Shown here: piece by piece, positions 47,257 to 59,157 of the stretch
Layout of the letters: every line of letters starts with the position of its first letter
How positions within the stretch are numbered: the stretch's first letter is position 1
Assembly: GCA_023078555.1 (NCBI GenBank)
Contig: CM041200.1
Span: forward strand, 8,300,807 to 8,364,806
Length of the DNA stretch: 64,000 nucleotides
Reading direction: 5' to 3'
Origin: Ulva prolifera
Taxonomy: Eukaryota; Chlorophyta; Ulvophyceae; Ulvales; Ulvaceae
Notes under the pieces: generated by a model
Seen by the model: only the letters and a program-made list of their open reading frames with translations
What the model was told of the DNA's origin: nothing
The model's database searches: none
Position numbers and translations under genes: made by a program

Positions 47257-49501
47257 CGTGCAATTTCCCAGGTCACGGAAGCTTGCAACTGCTCTTGAGC
47301 GATCCCGTCGACATGGACCTGTCTCGCTAATTGATCAGGCAGCTTGAAGCTTATGTAGACAAGCTCCAGCGATCTTCAGACCAAAGACACGACAACACCG
47401 ATCAAGCGGAAGCTGGCGATACAGCTGCTGCTGAAGGCGTACACTAACGGCCTGTGCAATCGGCACGGAACGGTAACAGGTCGTAACACACGCTCGCAAA
47501 GCCGAAGTCACAAGCAAATCGTGCCCTGCCCGGAGTATTACCTCTCCGACCGTTTTACACGCTCAAAACGAGCCGGCAAGATCAGTGTGCAGAAAATGTC
47601 CTTCGGAACGTGTGCATGGGCGTCTGCCATACGTTACGCCATGTGTGTGCACATTGAATGGTATGCACGACGTGCAAAGCAATTCCATTTCCTGCTCACG
47701 GCCTGACTGCTGCGTCAGGTTGCCTTTGAGACAACTGCTCTAGCTACCGCCATTCGCTGCTAACATGTGCCAGCCATGCACGAGCGGTGGCGCAGCAGCG
47801 CGCTCCGGCTGCCGGTGGGCTGGGCCAAATCTGTCAAATATCTCTGAGATAGACCTCACCGTGCGATTTATGTCTCCTGCAATCATTAACGGAGTGCATG
47901 CAAGTTACATGACCATGTTTTATCCCTGCTGCCTGGGCCGCGTGTTCAATGCAGTGATCCCCATTCAGCTGCATCTGAGTCCGGGATCCCCCATCACAAT
48001 CCAAGCAGTGTGTTTGGGGGAAAGGCTCACAGCACCGTGTTGACACAGAGGCGAACCCGACACAAGAGCCCATGCCACCAACGTGCTCGTGCATGTACAG
48101 CTGATCAAGGACCTGACAGTACCAAGTAGCGCCACTGTATCAATTTACATCCGATTTGCCTCAGCCACCATCACTACTTGCGAGCCACAGCTGGACCTGC
48201 TTCCCAAATAATTCACCCCGTCCAGTAACACAACAGCTCGTATACCAATGTCTGACAACAGGTTGCACACCCTTCAACCATCCACACCCAACAAATTCTG
48301 TCACAGCTTTAGTCTTTGCAGTCCACCGTCGACAAATGCCAGTCTGAAGACAGGCAGCTTCGCAGAATTTGCGCCACTCCATGACTGTTGCAATATCACA
48401 CAACTACCAGCGCTGTGGGTTGGTAGTGGGGTCATCACCTCTGCCTGCCGGAACGACCGTGCTCGACAGAGGCCGACAGCGCAGCAGTGACGAATCTGAG
48501 CGATGTCTGTAAACTCGATCGCGTGTCCCGCCAGACAAATCAAACACAGCACAGGACTGCAAGCAAAGGCGGCAGCCACAACGCATTGGGACACTGGCAC
48601 AGGCACCGACCAATTTGCGCGCACGCTGCACAAATGCATTAGCTCCGGCGGGGCTGAGATGGAGAGAGAGAGATGAGGACCCTGGCAGCTATACATGCTG
48701 GTGTGGAGATAGCAAACCAGTTCTGCGCCCTCAGGTGGGCGCCATGCAGCCCCACCCCTGTCAACCCGGCTACCTACGCCCCTCAAATCAGGCCACGCAA
48801 AACACAGTCAGACAGGGCTGATCCAGTGCACCCCTCGCATAATACATATAACAGCACCAGACCATCGACAACAAGCGGTGCGGCGCGGCGGCCAATCTTG
48901 GCGTTGCAAATAGAAAACAAACCATGCTGAACACTGCAGAGGCTACACACACACACACACATTGCTGAGGTGGGCCGACCGTGCCGCAAGTGGCACGCCC
49001 TACACCGGCACCCTCAGCCCAGAAAAACCACCCAAATCATCAGGGGCCATATGCCAGGCCCCTGATGGCGCACGCGCACGCCCTCGTGCCGGCACACGTG
49101 CATGTGGGTCCAACGGCTCCATCCCTCGCAGCGGCATAGCTGCGGGATGAAGTTCGCAGCACAGCAGGCACAGCACGCAGCACGCGCCTTCACGCACAGG
49201 CCGGCGCATGCGCGCACATGCCCTCGCCAGTCCACGTAGTGACCTGCAGGCCACCCCCTGCCCTTGCTGAGCTATGTACCCACACCGCAGCGACCCGCAC
49301 ACGGGCGCGGACGCCGACTCAGGCCGCGCCGGCACCGGAGGTTCGCTGCGCCCCTGTTGTGCTAGCGGCAGAGCGAGCACGCCCAACAGTCCCTCAGCCG
49401 CGCCGTTCCACTGCTGCGGAGCGCGCCTGCACAAAGCACGGTGCGCATACGCGAAAAAGGCTTCGCGAGCGCACGAGCGCGCGAGGATGCGGCCGCTGTG
49501 T
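47257..49501. other. Intergenic interval between antiporter and kinase
   Basis: It contains the antiporter 5' flank and the kinase 3' flank. No domain, RNA gene or repeat family was recognised; there is a short CA microsatellite near 48945-48961. A minus-strand open frame through 48301-48786 has no coding character. Confidence 0.5.
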
Positions 49502-52500
49502 TCATTGAATGCAGCAACACGTCGGCGGCTCCGCGGCGCTGCGCTGCGGCTTGCGGGGCCCGATCTTTTCGAGGGCGGCCTCCAGTGTGGTGATGATCTG
49601 CGGGAACGCCGGCCGCTCCGAGTAGTCGTGCGCCCAGCACTTGTGCAACAGCTTCCGCAGGTCCTGCAAAATCCCCGTAAGTCAGCCCCAATGAACATTC
49701 TATGCCAAACGCAGAGCACCTAGCCGGGCGGGCCACAGGCGGGACGCATGCATGCAAAAAAAGTGCAGCTGCAAGAAGAGTCGGAACGGCAGTTCCTGGT
49801 GGTGCGTCCACCTCTCCTATGATACGCATCCCTCGTATCCCACACCACAACGGCGGACAGGGGACAGGAGCCACATGGGGGGGGGGGGGGGGCACCTGCC
49901 GGACGCTGCGGTGGGGCGTGTTGCCTGCTAGGTCTGTGAACTTCGGGCGCTCCTTGTGGAGGGCGGCGCTCTTGGCGGCCTGCACCGCGTCGATGCCCTC
50001 GTACGGCACGCAGCCCTCAAACAGCTGGAAGCAGATCATCGCGAAGGAGTACACGTCCACCGAGGTGTTGTACGGCTCGTGCAGGAACACCTCCGGCGCC
50101 ATGTAGCGGTAGCTCCCCGTCTCGCCTGCACGGCCGGTTGCTTAGACTACGCGCTACGATTACATGCCAAATGTGTGCTACTTGCTTACAACAAAGGGAA
50201 ACAAAAACTTGAGGCCGACAATCGACATCACAGGAGATAGCTCTAGCCGAGTCTATGTGCAAATCCAATGTTGTGCAAATCCAATATACGCTGCTGCAGA
50301 AGCAGGCCTCTTCTCTAGGGCGCGAATGGGCCGCGTGCTCTGAGCAGAACGGCCACGGCCGGAGGGGGGCCAAGCCGTTGTGCGTCAGGAGAGCTGACAC
50401 AGGACCCCGCGAGGGACTCCGTGGCGACAGACAATCTGTGAGGACGCCATGGCACAGAGCAACAGCGCGGTGCAGCGGCATGAAGCTGTGCGCAGCGGCA
50501 AAGCGGTGCATGCGTGCAAACACCGCAGTGGCGTTGCGCACAGGGGGGCCCAGCAGCGGCCCCCTGCGGCCCTGGATGCTTCGATCGGTTTATCCGCTGC
50601 CTGGCCCGAGCAACGAGGTCAGAACCTCCTGTGCTGCACGTGCCCAGAGGACGGACTGTCGGGGGCCAACGCCCCTCCGCCGCAGCCACTGAGATGTCCT
50701 CATGACCACCGCACAGGGCCAAACACCCCCCCACAGGCAGCACGGGAGGGTTGCCGGACTCCTGATGGGACCAGAGATCGGGTCCCTGAAGGTGTTCAGC
50801 ACTGCGGTGCTTCGGCGATGCAGCGAGGCGCCGCCGCGCCCCGAGGGCTGTGTGCGTGTGTGCGTGCATGTGCGCTGCAGCACGTCCACGCAAGAGGTCG
50901 GCTGCCAGCAAGCCCCGAGCGTAGGACGCTCGGCGGTCGCTTGAGCGCGACGCAGGCGGAACGCTGCATGTTCAAAACACGCTACACCGCGCCCACGCGC
51001 CGCGCTGCGCGTCGCATGCACCACAGCACGCCCACCGTGTGCGGCCACGTGCTGCTGCCTGTGTCAAATCGCTCTGGCTCCCCAATGCTGCAAACCCCCG
51101 TCCTCCTAGACCTCTGCAGGGGCACACACGAACTGGTGGCCGCAGAGAGGGGCAAACACCCTCCGGTACCGCTCGCCTCCAGGAAGACGGCACACCCTTA
51201 ACGGCATCAGCAGAATAGTGGAACCAGGGAGGGGGGTTCGAAGAGTGAAGGGGGCGTACCGGTGAGGCGGTAGGTGTCGCGGTTGAGCGCGGCCATGCCT
51301 TCGCCGACGCTCGCAACCCCCGCGGCCCCCGCCGCCGGCCCTGGCACGGACGTCTTGCCGCGCTTCGGCAGCGACTTGCTGAGGCCGAAGTCCGCGACCT
51401 TGACGATGCCCGACGAGTTGAGCAGCAGCGCCGTGTCCGAGAGCATGAACGACGAGCCACCGATCATGATGTTTGCGGGCTTCAGGTCGCGGTGGATGAG
51501 CGCCGGCGAGCGGCTGTGCATGTACGCCATCGCGCGCGCAAACTCCAGCGCCACCTCCACCTGCCGCCGCAGCACATCATCACGCTCATGCATGGCTGCA
51601 GCCGTCACAGGGCTGTTGTGCGCTGCTCTGCGGCAGAGCGGACAGGCCCACACACATGCATGTATCACATGCATGACACGGGGGTAGCAGATGTGAGTGT
51701 TTGCGCGCGACTGAACGGGTGCACGGCGAGAGGCGGGGTGCGCACCTGCCGCCGGAGGGTGAGGGAGAAGGTGAGGGTGAAGGCTGTGCTGAGGGAGCAG
51801 CTCATGAGCTCGGTGACGATGAGGTAGGGCTGTGCGCGGGTGCAGGCGCCGAGGAACTGCACGGCGTTGGGGTGGTGCAGGCGGCGCAGAGTCGACATCT
51901 CCGTCCGGAAGTCACCAAGTGCGATCTGGTCCGAGCTCTTGAGCTGCTTCACGGCTACGTACGTGCCGTTATACCTCGCCTACAGCGCCAAATCAGCGTG
52001 AATCACGGCTGGTCGGGGTCGCGCTGACTCGCCGGGTTGCCGCTGTACTGGGTTTGCAGCTTCATGGCGGGTGTGCAAGCTGCTGCAGCAGCAGCGGAAC
52101 TTGGCAAGAAGGTGGTTTGGAGAGGGGAACGGGGTAGTGGGAAGAAGGGGGGCACCTTGAAAACTTCACCGAACTCGCCCTCGCCCAATTTGTTGATGAT
52201 CTCCAGGTCCCCAGCATGGATCTCCCACTCTGCTTCAATTCCAAACTCTGCCCCTGCGACCGGGCGCATGGCGACGATGCCATTCAAGGCAGATTCTGAG
52301 AGGGGGACAAGGTTACCTCCCTCACATATCTTGGCGCCGTTCTCTATCAGCAGGCTGCATATCTCTGGGTAGTTGCTGCGCACTGCGTCCTGCAAGACGC
52401 AGCTACTTTTGGGTTACACGACTGGAGTTCACAACACTCCTAGCCCGAGGCGTTCACTGAGATCAGTTCCAATGACAATGACTATAGGAGCATCGTATGT

Positions 52501-53318
52501 AGTGTAAGATTGGTGTAAGATGATCGCAGCGCAGTCCGGGAGCATGTACATATCTGTCTGAACAAGGCAAGCACGTACCACAAAGCCATGCACTATACAC
52601 TACCTGCGAGACAGTGACAGTTGTGCAGGCTGACATAAAGAAAGCGCAAGCTGAATTGAATACATAGTTTACGCTCGAACATGCGGTTCCGACAAGAGTA
52701 AACAGCATCATGACGCCAACAGGACAGATGCCACCTTCGGGATGTTGGTTTGTGGTGCCTCGTAACCTCGCTGAACGATATACGCGATGCTACACCATGT
52801 GAACACCTTACCTCTAGCGGAGTCCTCTGAAACCGATCTAGAGCGTTGACTGATGCGCCGTTGTCCAAAAGCCACTCGCACGTGGAAAATGAGCCCTCGG
52901 CTGAAGCGACGTGCCTGCATCCAAAAAAATGATGACAAACAGGAGTGTGCTTCTTTCAAGACGATTTTGATTTGTTGCTATCAGAAATCGGATCCTGGAA
53001 TCAACTCTTGTCAAAAGTACTGAGAGGACGAGGTGCGTTCGTGTCGCCTGTGAAATGTTGGTAAGAGAACAAAACAGAAAATCGTACAAGCACCATACAG
53101 CAGCAGGCACACACAAGCATTACTCCCAACGCAGCAGCAGCATGCGTCGTGGCGCACAGTGGTGTTCTTCTATCATAATCGGCGCATTTCTCGTCGCTCA
53201 GCTTGAGGCCCCAGGCATGCACGATTTTCCCGCAGCGATGAAGATCATTGACCCCAGCGAAGAAAATGAGTTCACCCACAGCTCTCCGTAGTGCAGCCTG
53301 CACGCGGCGTGTGAACAT
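49502..53318 (-). CDS. Ankyrin-repeat TKL protein kinase with possible C-terminal CaaX box, 7 exons
   Basis: Exons 53158-53318, 52812-52914, 52156-52389, 51746-51979, 51260-51560, 49896-50125 and 49502-49663 give 474 residues in consistent phase. Two to three ankyrin repeats come first (DRRTPLHVASAEG, CEWLLDNGASVNALD, RTPLEDAVRSNYPEICSLL). The kinase follows: glycine loop LGEGEFGEVFK (about 156-166), ATP lysine in VAVK (177), catalytic loop HRDLKPAN (267-274), DFG (301-303) and SYRYMAPEVF in the activation segment. The ETGSYRYMAPEV form is typical of plant-like TKL (Raf-like) kinases paired with ankyrin repeats, so Ser/Thr signalling activity in the cytosol or at a membrane is likely; the substrate is unknown. 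About 14 extra residues (GGSSFMLSDTALL region) sit between the catalytic loop and DFG. The protein ends TCCCIQ, so the last four residues, CCIQ, fit a CaaX prenylation signal. Donors in introns 3, 4, 5 and 6 are followed by C-rich runs. Confidence 0.93.
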
Positions 53319-55062
53319 TGGCCGTCGGAATCATTGCTACGTAACATTGGCGTGAAAGGCGGGGCATGTGCTAGCTAAGATGCAACAGGAGCAGTTCTGA
53401 TTAGGCTCCAAATTAGGTGCTTTAGCGTTACCCAGCTCGGAGAAAAAACAGTCGCACAAGCAGCCAGCACGGTGGCTCGGCAAATTTGCACGAAACCAGC
53501 GCCGATGCACAATCACACTGTTTCGAAACGCACACCTGTTCTCCATGAAGAGATATCATGTTCTCTTGGCCCCCATTTGCGGATAATTTTGAGTGTGCGC
53601 TAGCCAGCATGGCTTGCACAACTCGTCAGATCCTCAACAAGGGCACCAACCTGCCGCGGAATGGTTCAAAAACGTATGAATACCGAATCTGTGCAATCAT
53701 AACAACTCATGAGGAGTATTAATAGCTGCAGAGTGCAGCACGCCGAGGGTGTAAGACAATGTAATAACTTCACGCGACTGAGCTCATTTGCAACAGCACG
53801 GAAACCCGTTCAGTATATCTCCATAGGCCCATCTACCTCACTGATTCGATCATTTCCTACAGTCAAAGGCGCTTCAAAGTCGGCATTCCTGTCGATGGGT
53901 ACCTTTCATGTGCACCCCTTGACCACCTATCATCTGGGGTGACCTTCGCGCAAACCTTCATGTAGCTGTTCTCCACTCTCGCACGACGTCTTCAACACGC
54001 GTCGCCGATACGTGAACGGCCCATGACCGACATACTGCATCATAGCCGCCCTGCGCCGATGTGTGTATCGCATGATACCTCGGTCCGCTTCGTTTGGCCG
54101 CCCGCGGTCGACATACGGCATTAAAAGACGCTTCCAGCTGTGAACACTGGCATTTGTCGCACGACATGAATGTACGAGAATCCATATGGCAGAGCGCATA
54201 TCTTAGCCGCACAGCCGTGCACGGACACATCCTCGCGTCCAGAGACCGTCGCGCTGCTGGAGCAGCGGACTTTCTGCAGCAGGCTGGACCATAACAGACT
54301 GCAGTAATGCAATTTGCTGAAGTGGATCCCGCAAATCTGTCACTACCAGTGCGAGCGCCGACGTGGACGCTATTGACTTTTCGTTGCGCGCCAGTGCACG
54401 AGCGCGATCGCGGTTGGCCGCGAGGTCAAGGGGTGCAACGGGCTGGTCCAACCCATCAAGTATCTATGAATTCTCATCTCAACTCCGCTTTGTGACTTGC
54501 ACAGATCCCAGCACAGTCCAACGTCTGATGGTGTGCGTTCGAGCATACCCGTGGCCCCGGAGCTTCGTCATGGCGCATCGTTCGTGATAATTGCAGCCCC
54601 TTTCAGTTCCGGCGACAGCATGTTATCTACAACGGCTGCATGTGTACATGACCACCCTCAGACGTAACTTTACATTGGGTGGCGTTGGTGCACGCTGTGC
54701 CGATGCTCGTCATACACGTGCGCGGCTAATGTAATTGCCGCTGCATTCTGTTTCCTATCTCAGAGATACAGGTCTGTGCGCCGGCCTTTGATACTCAGCC
54801 TTGCAATCTTGCCAGCCAGTTGATGCATTGGCCGCGACGTCGTGTCACATGACTGGGTCTCAAAGCTACCAGCCTGTTCGGCTTTGTCCTGGTGACACAC
54901 ACACATGATCTGGTCTGAACTATGCTCACAACACGTAGTTGAAAGTGATCGCTGTTCACAACAGGCAGTTCGACATCGAGTGCAGCAGCAGTCACTGGCA
55001 TGTCAGAAAAATGTAGCTGCGTGAGCCACAGAACGTTGTCCATGCCCATCATACATATATAT

Positions 55063-55140
55063 GTGCCATGACTGCGTGAGTGGATTTGCGTGTGTATTCC
55101 TGGCAACGGCTCGCTGCCCGGCCTCTGTCCTTTGTAACTA
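55063..55140 (+). repeat. SINE-like repeat, second family, 5'-shortened copy
   Basis: Begins GTGCCATGACTGCGTGAGTG and ends CTCTGTCCTTTGTAACTA, matching only the last 78 bp of the copies at 27582-27789 and 58158-58363. It runs directly into a TA microsatellite. Confidence 0.75.
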
Positions 55141-55157
55141 TATATATATACAAGCGA

Positions 55158-55178
55158 CGAGCCCCCCTTCGGGGGGCT
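55158..55178. other. Perfect GC hairpin at the edge of the tandem array
   Basis: GAGCCCCCC, loop TTC, GGGGGGCTC: a 9-bp perfect stem with a 3-nt loop. It resembles a bacterial terminator, but in this eukaryotic intergenic setting it is more likely part of the array. Related CCCGAAGGGGGG motifs recur near 55421-55446. Confidence 0.75.
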
Positions 55179-55189
55179 CTTACGCTTTG

Positions 55190-55900
55190 ATACTCGAAGC
55201 TGAAGCGTGAAGCTCGATGCTGGCGGGGCGCTGCAGCCAGCGTGGCCAGAGGTGCATCGCAACCGCGGCGCCCTGCTGCTCGATGCACGGTGCTCGACGC
55301 TCAATGCGAGCGATTTCTGTCGCAGTACATATAATGCATAAGTGATGATCAGAATATGTGATCGAAGCGGCCGCGTCCGTGGCGGAGGGCCGCTGAAAAG
55401 CTCGATAGCCAGTAGACGTGGCCCGAAGGGGGGCCCGAAGGGGGGCCTGTCGGTCCTCGACGCTTGAGAAGATTGATGCTTGAAGCCGATGCAAGTGATG
55501 CCTGAAACACTGAAAACAATGCAAGTGCTACATTTAAGTTCTGTGATGCCTCGGCTGGCTCCGAAGCGGTCGCATCCGTGGCGGAGCGCTGCAGCCAGCG
55601 TGGCCAGAGGTGCAGCGCTTTGCTGCTCGATGCGTCATGCTCGAAGCTCGATGCAAATCGTTTCTGATGCACTGAATACAATGATTTCAATTAAATTAGA
55701 ATATGTGATCCCTCGGCTGAACCAGAAGCAGCCGCATCCGTGGCGGAGCGCCGCTGAAAGGAGCGTGGCCAGAGGTGCAGCGCAACTTCGGCGCCCTACA
55801 GCGCTGCAGAGGAACGACGCGGACGCGAAGCGACCTGCGTCGCGGTGTTTCTGGAAGCAGATGCACAGATGCGAAGCCGTCGCCGAAGCCCCGACGCAGA
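55190..55900. repeat. Degenerate tandem array, about 3.5-4 units of roughly 175 bp
   Basis: GCGTGGCCAGAGGTGCA recurs near 55237, 55588 and 55761, and CCGTGGCGGAG near 55377, 55571 and 55739. AGAATATGTGAT precedes two of the unit junctions (55350, 55697). Units differ by insertions and substitutions, so this is an old or fast-evolving satellite-like array. Words such as CTCGATGC and GAAGC recur inside units. Confidence 0.75.
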
Positions 55901-56769
55901 GGCGAGGCCGGAATGGAGCAGCCGCCGGACAATCGATAGATAGATAGATACATACAGTGATGCTGAATATAATACTTATGATATATGCATATTTATTTTT
56001 AATTTATCTACACTGAGAAGGATCATGGAGTGTCTCTCGGTCTCATGTGTAAATCTTCTGCAGCCAGAACATCTGACGTTGCCTGCAAACTGCATGAGGC
56101 CTTCTTTGGTCATCCGAACGCTCGAAATGGTTGCAAGCATTGTTATCTTCCGCTGTTGTCTGTCTCTTGCGTCTCCTGCTGCTGCCAGCTTCCGCAGACG
56201 GTGACGTGACCGAAGGAGTTACAAAACGCATCGCAAGCATCGTTCATTGTGACGATGCTTCACAATGTCTTACTCAAGGACAAATAGTCGCCAGTAGATT
56301 TATGACGACATGACTGGTAGTCGATGTCAACACAGGCAACAGCCCCAGATCGACGGAACATGAAGTCCAGATTAGCAGCCTGCTGAGGTCATGCAGACAT
56401 GGTCCAGGTGGCAACCCTTCGGTTCAGTTGTATGTGCCCAAATGCTCATGTACAGCCGTGCTCATCTGTGTCGCAAGACTGTCAAATCATTTGTCACATC
56501 ATTATATCCACATCACCACTATCTCGAGATATGCAGCACACACATCACAGACTGCACGACCACGTGTAATCTGCAAGATGCATGCAACACCAGATACGTA
56601 CGTGGCATGAACTGCTCATGGCAAAACCTGCTTTGAGAAGGGTACAGGAGCATTCCATCTCTATGCGTGTCAGAAGCAAGCACGCACAGCACATGAAGCT
56701 GCTGAAGATGATCTCCATCAGTGCCTGCACCATGTTCATGACACATGCAGAGTTAGTAGAAGGTCTTAC

Positions 56770-56913
56770 ATGCTTGCCCAGTAGATGAACGTTTCCTTTG
56801 TCAAGAAGAACAACCAGTCCATTCAAACTATATCGTCCACTGGCACTCTGAATCTCACTGTATTGCATCTCTAGGTACCAGGTCATTTCATCGTCACATC
56901 GGACTGCAGCCAT
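56770..56913 (-). CDS. Candidate first exon of an unknown gene
   Basis: ATG at 56913 opens 48 codons (MAAVRCDDEMTWYLEMQYSE ... GLVVLLDKGNVHLLGKH) ending at a canonical donor GTAAGA. An alternating polar/hydrophobic pattern (YSLNGLVVLLDKGNVHLLG) suggests beta strands. A plausible next exon starts near 56728 (ALMEIIFSSFM), but I could not carry the gene further. I recognise no family, and it could be a chance frame. Confidence 0.35.
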
Positions 56914-59157
56914 TGCAGGTGTTCTGCGTCAGTCTCTGTGCTGCAGATTGCGCTTGCATAAAGTACAGCAGCTGTGACAGTGCTCCATGCAAGCATGTTA
57001 AAATTTCCCCACCATTACAGACTGTCTACGTCTTCAGACTCTACGCTATCAGCACTCAATGACAGCATCACAAAGCTGGCGCACAGCCACTGTCCCGCTC
57101 CATACTTCAATCCCTCTGCATTTCTGCTCGAACCCTCTCCGCAGTCCCTCTGCTCCTGCCAAATCTCCCCTTCTGCCATTTCTATCGACTCTGAACACTG
57201 GATGCTGTGAAGGATGCTGTTGCTTGGCAGTGCACGAGTCCCTGCCCATCACTGCCCCACAAGATGTGATCGATGCATCCTCTGAGCTGAGCTCAAGCTT
57301 CCCTGGAATGGCGACTCTCCGTCTCTGGTTTCCAACTGGGAAGATTCACTGGGCACTGCATCGATGGGCGCCTGCTCAGGACCATGTGTGTCACGCACAC
57401 TGCGACACCCATCGCTCGTCTGTGCTAGAGCTTCTGCTGCTCCTTCATATAGCTCCTGGATCACACACACTGGGGTTCGCTGCACTCTGCCACAGCATCC
57501 CCACCCGCTTGTATCGCCGGCTGTATGCAAAACACGCGCTTCTACAATCAGGGCTCTCCCAAACCAGCGGCCTTCCAGTTGACGTGGCCAAACTACACGA
57601 ACTGCACTCCGCCGGGTGCCAGGACCTGAAAACACGCTGCAGTGCCTGCGCGGCGCATGCACAGCCCACCAACGACCTCACGCAAGCGGACAGCGCAGCT
57701 GCAAGGCAGCAACGCCAGGTACACTGGCTACATGATGGATGAGTGGGCCTCGCTGCAGGGGGCCTGACCGGCTGCTGATGCGTGCCTGGAGCACGGCTGA
57801 GCACTGAGGCGACAGCGCCCACCGATCGGATCCACTCTGGCCAGTTATTGAACCCGCAGTCGAGCCTGCACACCCGCCACCTGTGCCGGGGGTAAGGAGC
57901 TCATGCATGGCTCTCTTGGCACTGCAGCTAGACGGGAGCCTGCTTCCCGACTGTGGATAGCGGGCTGGTACGGCGCATTGGGAGGGCGCCGCGGCCCGGT
58001 GCTCCTCAGCGTGGCCACTGCTTCGCAGCGCTCTGCGGCGCAATGCCCGAGCCAGCAGTGAATCGCATGCTGCTGTGGATCTCTGAGCAGTGCTCACAAC
58101 CGCAAGAGGCTTCGGGCCTCTCACTCCGCCACCACCTGCACTTCAGTTGTATGTACGTAGTTACAAAGGACAGAGGCCGGGCATCGAGCCATTTCTTGGA
58201 ATCCACTCGCAAATCCACTCACTCATTCATGGCACTCGGCCGGGCACTAGCGCGTACCACAGCCCTGCCGGTGGTTCCAGCCAACGATTGAAGTCCCGCA
58301 CGGAGCACAATCGCATTCCCTTTGCACAACGCCACACTCAACCGGCGCAGAGCATTCGTCACAATGTATGTATGTATGCATGATGACATAGCCGTGTTGA
58401 TGCTTGTCGGCACAACATGGTGCGATGGACTACAGGGCCGAGGCTCCTGCACAGGTGCAAGGTCAGTCCTGGGATCGCAGCCAGCCCGTCGGTCGACCAT
58501 TCGTAAGATATGGGATATCGGGCCGCATCACCCAGCCAGCGGCGAGCAAGAACATCAACACATGCAGCAGACGGCAAACTGGACTGCGGCACATCATGGC
58601 CCCAAGTCATCACAGCTTTTTGGCAGCGAAACGGCGGGCACAATAACGCACCTCGGCCTGTGGCGCGTGCCGCGTGCTGCACTCAGACCTCCTGGCTGTT
58701 TGAGCTATCACCCGACGATAGCGCAGCGGCGGACTTGGCGGCGGAGGGGACGGCCGACACTAGTTGGGAGGTGGAAGGATGTCCTGCCTTCCTGCAGCGC
58801 CACCGAAAACGTGTTGGCAGCCATCAGCAGTCACTGCGAATACACAAGAACACGCTGCTGCACTAGCTATGAAAAGCAATCGCTAGGAACGTGCAACACC
58901 TGCCATCCGTACAGCGTACAGTGCAGCACGATCTCTGAGATCTGTGCCTGTCCCTCAATGCCTCTCTGCATCCACCGCTCTGGCAGGCTGACTCGGGTTG
59001 GGTAAACAGACGCATGCTTGTCAAATCGAGTGTCTCCTGAGAGACATGTGCAGACCACAAGAAAGAGGCAGAAATTTCGATGGGGGGGACGGTGTCACGC
59101 TGCTCAAGTCCGCTGCCTCACGTGAAGCATCTCCAGGCCACAAATAGCGGCAGAATC
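56914..59157. other. Interval without a recognised gene; one repeat copy
   Basis: It contains the inverted SINE-like copy at 58158-58363. On the minus strand 57249-57453 reads, after a possible acceptor (GATCCAG), as ELYEGAAEALAQTSDGCRSV and onward to SHLVGQ and stop. This is compositionally protein-like and could be a terminal exon. Nothing else is persuasive. Confidence 0.35.
58158..58363 (-). repeat. SINE-like repeat, second family, copy 2
   Basis: Inverted relative to 27582-27789 and similar over the full length, ending TTGTAACTA on the minus strand. Flanks contain ACATACA-type sequence on both sides, which may hide a target duplication. Confidence 0.75.

Larger units (their letters stand above)
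53319..56769. other. Intergenic interval with tandem array and SINE fragment
   Basis: From 53319 to about 55060 I see no gene, repeat family or domain; the longest frames have no codon bias. From 55063 onward there is a truncated SINE-like copy, a TA microsatellite, a strong hairpin, the degenerate tandem array, a GATA microsatellite (about 55934-55949) and an AT-rich patch (about 55960-56015). Confidence 0.5.

Noticed and set aside
49000-49719. 239-codon minus-strand open frame overlapping the last kinase exon
   Set aside because: It is a different frame from the kinase, which continues the conserved kinase C-lobe; this frame has no recognisable sequence.
55158-55178. Bacterial-type terminator or bacterial insert
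   Set aside because: The hairpin is not followed by a T-run and is embedded in a eukaryotic tandem repeat with no bacterial-like genes nearby.
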